This document shows, in pieces, positions 46,825 through 56,892 of a stretch of 64,000 bases of DNA. Origin of the DNA: Erodium maritimum (taxonomy: Eukaryota; Streptophyta; Magnoliopsida; Geraniales; Geraniaceae); contig OY997593.1 of NCBI GenBank assembly GCA_963921825.1, positions 68,804,039 through 68,868,038 of the forward strand. The letters are read 5' to 3'. Position 1 is the first letter of the stretch. The number at the start of each line of letters is the position of its first letter. The notes beneath the pieces were generated by a model. It had not been told where the DNA came from. It did not search any database and saw only the letters and a list, made by a program, of their open reading frames with translations. The translations under genes were made by a program, and so were the position numbers.

Positions 46825-49166
46825 TTTTAAATCAGCGATATTTTATAAAAACATCTTAAATAAGGAAGAGGCAGCCTGCCATTAGCAAACTCTAGAACTA
46901 CAGAGAAACTGAGTCTAACACAGGACCCCAACAACAGTTCAAAATACTGTAATAAAGCCTCAAAGGCAACTATCAAAAAGAAAAATAGACACAAGCACAT
47001 AATAAAACAATGAGTCTATCGACGAGACACAACTTGTTTGGATCGATTGGAGCTCCTGCAACAAACCATAGGATAGATGCACCATTCTGTAGCAGTTACC
47101 TCAACCAATTCCCTCATCGCCTCCTTCCCTACCTCTAAAGAAGCCGATTGTACTCTAAAAAGAATATTTCCCACCATCAGTGGTTCCCTTTAAAAACCAA
47201 ACTATTCCGAGAAAGTCAAATCTCCCACATAACCAAAGCACATAATGGGTTCCAAACTTTTTTGAATATCTTACACACCAAACCTGTCCACATTGAAAGT
47301 TAAGAACGCACATTTCCTGGATACACCCCCTGCAATCCCCACCAATCCAGAACCCCAACCCAAACAAAAGGGCGTTGAAGGAGAAGATGCTCCCTATCTT
47401 CAAAACTGAGCCCACAAAAGGGACACCAACATATCTATATCGATATAAGGACCCCACGACCTTCAAGCAATAAGCTAATCAGGATAGCATGATGACAGTA
47501 GAGCCACACAAACGGCGCCACCTTTGGCGGGGTACCTGGAACCCAAAGCACCTTTTCCCAAGCACACCTCTCCACCTTTGGTTGAAGAAACTCATGCATC
47601 TGACCAACTATAAAACCCTTTTCAAAAGGCACCCAAAAAAAAGTATCCTCTGAACCCAGGATCAATCAAAAAAGCTCAAGGATGGCATCCAACTCACTCT
47701 AAGCCATAGGGTTCTACCTATCGGTTCTCTACAAAACTGTAACTATCAGGTACCTTCCTTTCAAGCTGCAACAACACTACCACCATTATCCTCCGATATA
47801 TGGAACAACTTATGAAACCTATCCCGTAACGGGGTATCCCCTACCCACACATCCGACCAAAAGTGAAAACGGGACCCGTCCCCAAACTCCATTGGATACC
47901 GAGATTGCTAAAAAGAGTACGAAAAGCTTCATCTTTTGTCAAATCCTGGACATGAGCCAACTAGGAAGTTCTATCATCAATATCACCCCTCCCTAGATCC
48001 CAATCCGAGACCTCCCAACCATACCGAGCACAAACCGCCCTCTTCCACAAAGAGTTCACCTTGAAAGCAAACCTCCACCAGCACTTTGACAATAAGCTCT
48101 CATTAATCGGTCTAACCTTCGTAACCCCAACCCTCCTTCCTCCTTCGAAGAGCAAACCACATCCTAAGACACCTTATAGACCGATTTCTTTCTAGAATTC
48201 CATCCCCATAAAAAGAGGTGTTGCCATTTATCCAATCCTCGGATCATACCAATAGGGGCCTGCATAACGGACAAATAATACAGAGGCAAAACAGTTAAGG
48301 CGGACATAATAAGAGTTACCCGGCCACTTAAACTCAAGAATTTTGCCTGCCAAAGTCCCAATCTCCGCTTGTACTTGGTTATAATCGGATCCCAAGTTTT
48401 CTTTCTCTTTGGATTGGCTCCTAAACTGAAGCCCAAGTACTGGAACGGAATGGTGCAAACTGAGCAACCCAGCATATCAGCTCCTCCTTCCTCAGATAAC
48501 AAACTAGCATTAAACAGATAACAACCTGATTTGGAGAAATTAATCTTCAAAACCCAAAAGTGCCAACTTTAAGTTTTCATCTTCCTGCCACCCACTTGTA
48601 GAAAAATAACTGTATCATCTGCGAACTGAAGGTATGAAATAAAAGGTTCCCTACCCCAGAACTTTACTCCATGAAACTCCCCTCGACCCTAGCAATCAAC
48701 CAACACCTGATGAAGGCCCTCAACTGCCAGCACAAACAAAGGTGGAGAAAGGGGGCAACCTTGTCTCAGCTCATGGCCCATCTAAAAATCCAGAGATGGA
48801 GACCCGTTAATAAAGACCGACACATGAGCCATAAGGCACTCTGAAATCCACCCCCTTCATTTCTTCCCAAAGACTATAACAGCCAGGCATAAATCTAGAT
48901 ATTCCCAACTGATTGAGTCATATGTCTTTTGAAAATCGATCTTGAAAAGCAACACCTCCTCCTTTGACTTTCGAAGATACTGTACTAACTCAGAGGCAAT
49001 TAAAACTCCGTCCAAAATCTGTCTCCCACCAACAAACCCTGATTAAGTATCACTGACCAGTCTATCAATAACAATCTTAAGTCCTCTTGACAAGACTTTT
49101 GCTAAGATTTTATAAACTGATGAAACAATACTAATAGACCGAAATTCTCCAAAATACTTTGGATTA
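46825..49166 (-). mobile_element. 5'-truncated LINE with reverse transcriptase, 2.3 kb
   Basis: A 16-bp duplication TGCCTCTATTGTCATT (46809-46824), with one mismatch at 49167-49182, brackets the element. It starts inside ORF2 at the reverse transcriptase: EFRSISIVSSVYKILAKVLS, GGRQILDGVLIASELVQYL, LLFKIDFQKTYDSISWEYL and the catalytic YLQFADDTVIFLQ. The thumb region follows (INFSKSGCYLFN, FQYLGFSLGANP, WQAKFLSLSGRVTLI), then the zinc-binding region near 47540. Several stops are present. The tail ATCGCTGATTTAAAAAA resembles the 43627 element. Confidence 0.85.
48164..48550 (-). pseudogene. LINE ORF2 reverse transcriptase thumb segment
   Basis: The longest open piece of the LINE ORF2 (128 codons): KINFSKSGCYLFN, FQYLGFSLGANPKRKKTWDP, RRLGLWQAKFLSLSGRVTLI and LPLYYLSVMQAP, all standard for plant L1-type enzymes. 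The catalytic FADD lies just upstream in another frame at about 48620. Confidence 0.85.
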
Positions 49167-49259
49167 TGCCTCTATTTTCATTCTTTTATCATCTTTTCTA
49201 TCATATGAGTAATGCAATCTAGACCCCACAACACATATCATTATCCACAAAAGTGTCTT

Positions 49260-50427
49260 TTTTTTTAAAACGAGTGATTGGGGTGTTGTATTACTGTAAA
49301 AAGTAAACCTTACAGGGTAGGGCATAACAACCCAGGATTCCAGATATTTGTCCCGGTCGACCGTAGTCCACCAGGCGCTCATGAATCCGTAAAAATAGCC
49401 TGCTTGTGTTCGCAGATCTTAACTCAAGAGTTCCCCTTACCGACATTTCAAAAGTACCAAATAGAATATAACTAGTCCACCAATCGAAAGGAATTAACCA
49501 AACCAAACCAAAATAGTATAACACATAAAGCAAGCTTGAAACGAATGCTCTGATTGCGGCTTTCCCGATTCCCAGCACCGGCAGTCCCGGGTCTGTGGGT
49601 ATAGTCCGTAGTCGGACCCTCCCACCCCCGTCGGGTCTTCTCATTCTTCCGAAGGAGGATGTAGCGCCTCCACCTATACAATATGCTCCTCCTTGTCCTC
49701 CCCTTGCTTTACGGCCACCAGGATAGCTTCCGTCGGGATGACCAAAAACTCGTCCTCATCTTCCCAATCCGGCCCCGAATCGAGAGGTCCGGTTTGAAGT
49801 CTGGATGGATTTGCATAATATCTAACCGGACTTATAGAATACCCGGCCGGACTTGCAGTGTACTTGGTTGGAGTTGTAGAGGACTTGGATGGATCCGGCA
49901 AGACGAAGGCATACCATATATGGGGAAGACGGGGCGAGACCGCCGAGGAGCCTTGCGAACGAGAGAAACTCCCGCTGGTTTCAGCATAAGGGCAGCGGAG
50001 TGCCGGCCATGCCGGGTCTTGTGCCGTGGAAGTAGGACGAGGCCGGGGCAAGGCGTGGTTGCTCTCCGGGAATGTTCCGGTCGTAGGAATAGTGTTGCTC
50101 GACTTTGCTAGAATCTATAATAGGTTCTAATTGAAGCGAGGCCGAAGAGAACTCGGTGGGGGGGGGGGAGTTGTGTTCCGGCCGTGGTGTGTGAAGGTGA
50201 GTGGAAGCCATGGAAATATGGACTAAACGATGGTGGCTGCGTGAGGAAATGGAGGAGCAGGCAACCTTTACGGTTCTGAAATAACCCTTAGAGTTCTGAT
50301 ATAATCACACTGCGATTCTTGGCCGCATCAAGCCATTGCTTGAGCGGAGTAAAGCCAAAAAGGCCATAACTGTGGTGGCGTGATTTCAGAGAAACCAGAG
50401 AGAGAACCTACTAGGTTATTTTACCTC
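49260..50427 (-). pseudogene. Retroposed copy of an unidentified coding sequence
   Basis: A perfect 16-bp duplication TCCACAAAAGTGTCTT (49244-49259 and 50428-50443) and a poly(A) tail (poly-T at 49260-49268, after CTCGTTTT) mark this as an RNA-derived insertion. On the minus strand a CTCTCTCTGGTTTCTC leader precedes ATG at 50211 and a frame starting MASTHLHTPRPEHNSPPPTE. Broken frames continue with DYTHRPGTAGAGNRES, a hydrophobic stretch LALCVILFWFGLV, and YFYGFMSAWWTTVDRDKYLE. A related copy on the other strand follows at 50455-50820. I do not recognise the protein; nothing LINE-like is encoded, which favours a processed pseudogene. Confidence 0.6.
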
Positions 50428-50454
50428 TCCACAAAAGTGTCTTAATTTGTCTTC

Positions 50455-50820
50455 CATTGCTTTGGACATAGATTATACCTACAGACCCGGGACAACCACT
50501 GCTGGGAGGTCCCGGACAGCCTGCATTATCAGCAACATTTTTTTATATGCTCTGTTTTTGGTTATGTTTTGTTTGGGATATTTTATTTTTTGCGGATTTC
50601 AGAACATATTACCTTTTGCCTCGTTATGTTGAAACGACGGTAGGGAGTTGTCTTGAGTTTGTGCCCACGATTTCAAGTGGCTATTATTATGGGTCCATGA
50701 GCGTCGGGCTTGCTACCGTCGGCCCGGACATATATCTGGAACCCGAGCCGGTCACGCCTCATCCTGTTTGATTACCTATTGGTATTAATGAAAGTCTCCG
50801 ATTACCCGAAAGGTACGGTG
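50455..50820 (+). pseudogene. Partial, opposite-strand relative of the 49260-50427 retrocopy
   Basis: Encodes DYTYRPGTTTAGRSRT, a hydrophobic IFLYALFLVMFCLGYFIF and GYYYGSMS...TVGPDIYLEPEPV, matching the order and spacing of the 49260-50427 protein remnants. Ends near GATTACCCGAAAGG without a clear poly(A). Its frames are also broken. Confidence 0.55.
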
Positions 50821-51396
50821 TAATAACTAAAAACCGACATTAATGATGAAATTATTTGTCGATTTTCGATTCTATCGTCAATATACGACGCCAACATCAC
50901 TAGTATTGGACAATCAACGATTAATAGTTTGGATGGATAGAAGTGGCTCCGGTATCGGTCGTGGACCAAACTCACCACTTCTACCCTCCTTTATTAATAT
51001 TGTTTTATTATTTTTCTCTCCCTAAACATAAAAAACTTTCTCCACCCGAATGGGTGAAATATACGAATGATTGAGCTTGTTTAAATCTTGATTGTAATGT
51101 CCTACAATAGGACTCCTACCAGTTAAAGTATCCAGTAGGACTCCTACCAGATACTTTAACTGGTATTATGAAAGATGATCTTTTATAATAACATATTCAG
51201 AATTTTCTCAAAAAAAAGAAAAAAAAAAGAATACCTACTCCACGCTTTAAAACAAGACATGGACCATCAACGTGTATAACGACAAACACCATTTAAGATT
51301 AATGTATGTCTTTATCATGATTTGGATTATTGTGAGTAATAGATATAAAACGAGATTTTCCTAGTTGAGAAATAAAATTTAATATCTTGCTGACCT
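50821..51396. other. Region upstream of the dioxygenase gene
   Basis: Contains a small inverted/direct repeat CAGTAGGACTCCTACCAG (51128-51152) and A-rich tracts; otherwise nothing recognised. Confidence 0.5.
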
Positions 51397-51397
51397 C

Positions 51398-51414
51398 TAT
51401 TATATTAACACGTG
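51398..51414 (+). promoter_or_regulatory. Candidate TATA box and G-box upstream of dioxygenase 1
   Basis: TATTATATTAA is followed by CACGTG at 51409-51414, about 145 bp before the start codon. The palindromic G-box is a common bZIP/bHLH site in stress- and light-responsive plant promoters. Position and motif only; no functional evidence. Confidence 0.35.
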
Positions 51415-51556
51415 TACATGTTCATCACACCCTCAATTCAGCTAAAGTCTTGTTGGTGTTCGAATCGACCCATACCTAATCCGTAGAAAATTTGAGTATC
51501 TCTAGTTATTAAAACTTGTTGCCAAAGAGTAGAATATTTGTTTTTGCGGAAAAAGC

Positions 51557-54500
51557 ATGGAATCAGGAGGCGCTACACTAGGAAGGTCTCTTTTGGTGCC
51601 TTGTGTTCAGGAGATGGCCGAGCAAGGCGTCTCCACCGTGCCGGACCGGTATATTCGTCCCGACCGAGACGATTCTCAAGTGTCCCATGACCGGAGATCC
51701 GAGGTTCCGATCATTGACATGCAGAGGTTGCTCCTAGGAGATTCCGATGAATTGGCCAAGCTTCACTCTGCTTGCAGAGTTTGGGGTTTCTTTCAGGTGC
51801 ACCACCTTCAATCATATAGTCTCTTTTTCTTGGGTTAACTACCTTTAGTACCCTTTAAGTATTGATAATACTCTTTACTACCTTGATGTATTGATAGCAT
51901 TTTAGGCAAAATTTCGATCAAATTTACATCATTTTGATGATATGTGACCAATTCATAAGAGGTATTAAATGTTCTGTTATCAATACATAAGGGGTATTAA
52001 ATGATATGTGACCAATTCATAAGGGGTATTAAATGTTTTGTTATCAATACATAAGGGGTTTCTTTCAGGTGCACCACTTTCAATCATAGTCTCTTTTTCT
52101 TTTATGCAACTAAATGTATTTAGAAAGTTAAGAGTAAGCTTATGAAACAATCCGGGTAGAATCTACCATTTTTTCAACAAAGTATTCATCCTTGGATTCA
52201 ATACTCAGTTGATTTATGAGAATGATGATCTTATATAAATACATTAAATTTGTCATATTTTTTTTTATTGCTTTGATTTTGAAACGAAATTCATATAGTT
52301 ATATTTAACATTCATTTTTATCTCACTTTACTATATTTTGACAAGAATAACAGATATACCTCGTCATAGTATGGAGAACTAGAAAAACAATGTCCATGTA
52401 AGGTTATTTCTTTTATTTATTACCATGAAAATTTTCATTAAAAATTAACTTCTCGATCCGAATCTTGTAATAAAGTGAAAAATTAAGTCAATATCGGGGT
52501 GCTTTTGTCATTTCTTATCTAAACAGAGTGAGATGAGAAAATTCGAAAGATGAGAATAGTTATGTGAAAAAAAATAATAAGTGAAAAAAGTAATAAATTT
52601 AGTGTACTTTTATGACATTTTCCCTTTATGAGATGAATGAATGTCACAATAAGATTTCAATACGTGAATCCCGTAAGATCTTTCATACTCTACATCCCGA
52701 CTTTATATGTCTGTTTTTGCTATGTTATTCTTTTTTCATCATATATTTGTGATGTTTCAAGTTTGTTGATTCCATTTCAGAATTTCTTCTACTGAAATGG
52801 TTTTATGTTGATGAAGGGATCTCATCCATATAGTCTTTAGGAAAAAATTGATTAGATAACGAATTATTTATTTTAAAACATTTGATCGTAAGACGAATCG
52901 TGAATTACAAAAAAAAAATCGTTTCTTTTGAAGAGAATTGGATCTTAGTGATATTAAATATGTCTTTTCATTGTAGTTGGTAAATCATGGAGTGAGCTCT
53001 CCATTTTTGGACAAAATGAAAAGAGACACTGAGGACTTCTTCAACCTTCCAATGGAGGAAAAGAAAAGGTTTTGGCAAACTCAAGAAGAAATAGAAGGAT
53101 TTGGGCAATCTTTTGTTGTATCCGATGAGCAAAAGCTCGATTGGGCTGACATATTCTTCATCACCACCCTTCCACTTTCTATGAGAAAACCCCACTTGGT
53201 GCCTAAGCTTCCCCTTCCTTTCAGGTCTTTCTCCCTCATTTGATAAATTACTAGATTAACATTGAATGACGAATACTCGCCCGTTATGTTGATTGTGTCT
53301 CACGAGAATTTTTGTTACGATAAAAAAATCGTTATTGTAGCTTACAGGGGTACTCCATGTCCGCATGTACATGTTTCGTTTATTGCTAAATCCTAACCTA
53401 AAAAAACGTGAATTGTCATGTAGTAACGTTGACCAGCACCTATTGTATTTTCCGTTCGCAAGTCTAATAGTCGTTAACTGAGTAACAGGAAATTTTGATA
53501 GTTCATGGTTATGATTTCGCAATAAACGAAAAGGTTTACGTTATGATTTGAGAATAAATCAAAGGTCCACGTTATTATTTAAGAATAAACGAAAAGTTGA
53601 AGTTTCCAAATCAGGAAAGTTTTAGAGCACGTGCCAAGAATGTGACTGGTATTTCACGGAGTTAGTCACATTTTACAGATTTTGATACATTTTGAGATTT
53701 AATTGGTGAAACCTATTATTATCTGATACTTTCGTATATGTGGGTTATGATTTGATGTTTGACCTTAATACTATGTCACTTTAATACTATGAAGTGACAT
53801 GGAGTTTCTTCTACTTTATATAATTAATCTTATGTTATTTTTGTAGGGAAACCCTAGAATCTTACTCGAAGGAAGTGGAGAATCTCGCCTTGACTATCAT
53901 ATCTAGAATTGCAAAAACTCTCGGAATAGAAGAAAAAGAAATGAGAGAGTTTTTTGAAGATGGATTGCAGTCAATGAGGATGAATTATTATCCTCCGTGC
54001 CCGGAACCTGAGAAAGTCATCGGCCTTAATCCTCATTCGGATGCGGTTGGTCTCACCATCCTCCTCCAAGTTAGTGAAGTTGAAGGCCTTCAAATTAAAA
54101 ATGATGGAAAATGGGTTCCAGTTATGCCCCTTCATAACGCCTTTGTAGTTAACATTGGCGACATGTTAGAGGTAATTAGTTACATGATAACCAGAGTCTC
54201 GTGTACTGCACTGCTTTGGATAAACGTTACATAAACTAAGTATAAAACATACTGATTGTAACATAAACTAAGTATAAAACATACTGATTGTAACTATTAC
54301 ATTTTGTGTTCTTGTTATTCTTTGGCAGATTATAACCAATGGGGTATATAGAAGCATTGAGCATCGTGCGACGGTGAACTCTGAATCGGAGAGAATATCG
54401 ATAGCTACGTTCTATAGTACAAACTACAAAGGAAAAATCGGGCCAGCTTCAAGCTTGATCACTTCAGAAACACCACCTATATTTAAAACGATGAAGACTA

Positions 54501-54586
54501 AAGATTATTTCAATGGTTTATTTTCTCGGGAACTTGATGGAAAATCATATCTTGATGTTCTACGCATAGAAGATACGAAAACCTAG
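51557..54586 (+). CDS. SRG1-like: SRG1-like 2-oxoglutarate/Fe(II)-dependent dioxygenase 1
   Basis: Four GT-AG exons, 51557-51796, 52977-53224, 53847-54171 and 54329-54586, join to 356 aa, the normal size for this family. The N-terminal DIOX_N region has [22 protein letters not shown] and [13 protein letters not shown]; the catalytic jelly roll has [12 protein letters not shown] and the iron ligands H226-x-D228 (NPHSD) and H283 (SIEHR), with the 2-oxoglutarate anchor R293-x-S295 (ERISIA). The sequence closely follows Arabidopsis SRG1 (senescence-related gene 1); relatives act on alkaloids and other specialised metabolites, so the substrate cannot be predicted. Cytosolic, no signal peptide. An AATAAA lies 46 bp after the stop. 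It faces its near twin at 56893-63282 tail to tail. Intron 1 holds a MITE and a duplicated copy of its own splice donor. Confidence 0.95.
51783..52100 (+). repeat. Direct repeat duplicating the exon 1 splice donor
   Basis: GGGGTTTCTTTCAGGTGCAC plus about 28 further bases (51783-51830) recurs at 52055-52100 with few changes. The copies bracket the MITE, so exon 1's last bases and its GT donor exist twice, 277 bp apart. Confidence 0.9.
51832..52049. repeat. MITE-like element in dioxygenase 1 intron 1
   Basis: GGGTTAACTACC terminus, ATTTACATCATTTTGATG and repeated GACCAATTCATAAG.GGTATT units; the inverse-orientation counterpart is at 21814-22120. The right terminus is missing or replaced by internal duplication. 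Confidence 0.7.
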
Positions 54587-54631
54587 ATAGGATGGCCAAT
54601 CCTAATTTATTGTGTTATTTTTATGATCATG

Positions 54632-54637
54632 AATAAA
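54632..54637 (+). terminator. Candidate polyadenylation signal of dioxygenase 1
   Basis: AATAAA 46 bp past the stop codon in AT-rich 3' sequence. Confidence 0.45.
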
Positions 54638-54909
54638 TTAGCAAGTTCCAGTCTTAGAGTAACTCCTATTGTCAAATTTATACTCGTGTAATTTTATGTT
54701 GTGGTCAGAGATTTAGACCTTATAGCTACTGTTATAACGGGTTCCTAAGAATAAAAATGATTATGCCAAAGTAAATAATGAATATGAAGTTACTTGGACT
54801 ATACACAGGATTTTCATATTCAAATCCTATGTATGTTCTGCAAATATGATGACGGCAAAAAAATAAAGATGATTATGCCAAAGACTTTTTGTCCAACAGT
54901 CTTTCAGGG

Positions 54910-55050
54910 GTATTCGAGAAGGACCTCCCTCGGTCGTATGCGAAGGAGGTCTTTCTTGAGAACCTCCTTCTATCGTATGAGAAGGGGGTCTTTCTTGAGA
55001 ACCTCCCTCGGTCGTATGAGAAGGGGGTTTTTCTTAAGAACCGCCTTCGG
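54910..55050 (+). repeat. 39-bp tandem repeat downstream of dioxygenase 1
   Basis: TCGTATG markers at 54934, 54973 and 55012 give a constant 39-bp period, with a partial fourth unit. The frame stays open and encodes ENLPRSYEKGVFL-type 13-residue repeats. The first unit has inverted arms GACCTCC/GGAGGTC. No gene context supports translation. Confidence 0.85.
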
Positions 55051-55060
55051 ACGGCTCGAA

Positions 55061-56892
55061 ACGTGGATATTCTTGTTGGGAGTCACCATCAAAAGGTATT
55101 TGGTCATAAATAAGGCTATGTAGGGCTTGGGTCCATTGCGATGCTCTCCTAAACTTATATAAAGGGTAGGATCACGGGACTACCCAATACGTCCAATTCC
55201 TAATTATCCGTTTCGATCACAGATCTACGATAATCACCTACCCGACAGTAAAGGAAATTGGATATCTCTCTGGCACGAGATAGTCGCATTCAGTCCCCAA
55301 GATGCGATTACAACGTATTCTGGCTATGCATCTTAGTCTGTAGCGTCACCTCAGAATGTACCTTGCCTTCCTACAGTGGCCACTCTAAGGAGCCGATTAA
55401 TCAACAATCACAATTTCGACTAACAAGTCGGTTCTATCGCGTGTGGATAGCGTCGAGACTTGGTCTAAAGTCAATTATATGATGAATCATACAATTCATC
55501 CCTCAATTAAACACAAGAGCTTATGTACCTATTAAACACTAATATTTATCTTCTAACAACTCCATTAATTAGCCAATTAACCTAACCGTTTAGATGAGTC
55601 CATAGCTCAACCAATTTGATCTAGAAATTGGTTTCTCAAAACCTCAATCCATGTCATCAATTGAGTAATCGAGCTATAAATACCAAATCACTACAATCAC
55701 TGGTCCGATCTCAACCTACACAAGTCATGAGTAGGTCTGTTGTACGTGGTTCTTTCCTGTTTCTTTCTTTGGCCTAGTCGACTTGGCTCAAATCATGAGT
55801 CCTATTCCCACACTTTCCGTCCATGATCTCAACCACAAACACTCTTCCATAGAGATTCAAAGGAGCAAAAAGATCATAGAGGAAAAAGGGAAATAAAAAT
55901 AAAGCGTTTAATATATTCTAATCAAGGACAAAAACAAATAAAAGTACCGAAAAGAGGCATCTAATAGCACCTAAAAAAGAGACCTCATCAATATTACATG
56001 TCATTCATGGTTGGGACCACTCTCGTCGGCACCACAATGATCCCATCGTCATCGTCTTTGTGCCAAGCGAAGGAGACCTCCCCCAGCTTCCCTTGAATGA
56101 CCAAGATGCCTACATGCACTATATCGCACGGTGGTTGCACAACCGTCGACAGGACAACCCCAAGGAGAGAGGGTATGGAGTAGGAGAATTGGCGGAGGAG
56201 AGATAGTCGATGAGGGTGGTGGAGGAGAGATCATTGTCCGACTAGGCGGCAGTGGCATACCAATCGCATTAAGGAACCTAAAAATTTCATCTGCTGCTTT
56301 GGGGAGAGGGATCGAGAGGAGTACTGAAGTACTATTCAAGTTTAAATATAAGAGTGATTTTAAAAACATATATTTGATGATCTGTGTTTTTAAACACACA
56401 CTCTAAAGATGACGGGTTATCAGTAACATATATATCGTGTCACATTTCGTTTACTATAGAAATAACCTCCGGAATCAAATCCATGCGTTTAAAGAACCAC
56501 TGGTAAAACAAAAAGGTGAAGTGTGTTCATGATAAAACTATAACCTATTCGGCATAAACTCATTTTTCCTCCTTAATATCGAAAGGTGATAATACGTTAC
56601 TGAATGCTGATAAACACCTCACATTCATCAAAAAGATGTAAGTGACGTTTACCCTTCGTCACAAACATGTATCAATAAATCATGTTGACATGAAAAGATC
56701 AAATACCCCCAAAAAAAAATTACTCTCAAGTGCATAACTTTTATAAAGAACGATAGCTTACAATTCTTCAAACCAATCAATGTGGAATCTTATTGTGTTC
56801 CATATAACATATTATAATTTGTTTCCCGATACTGAGATTTATTCATAATCACAAGTAAAAGCTAGTGGATTAATTACACTTAGTAAATCCAA
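55061..56892. other. Intergenic region between the convergent dioxygenases
   Basis: No recognisable coding sequence. A G-rich stretch at 56100-56260 makes short open frames on both strands without motifs. Confidence 0.5.

Noticed and set aside
49260..50820. Assigning the retrocopy to the NDR1/HIN1-like (LEA_2) family
   Set aside because: A hydrophobic stretch after a basic/polar region is suggestive, but no diagnostic LEA_2 motif can be read, so no family was assigned.
54794..55123. Repeat-encoded open frames as a gene
   Set aside because: Only tandem 39-bp units keep the frames open on two phases; no start context, splice sites or homologous domain.
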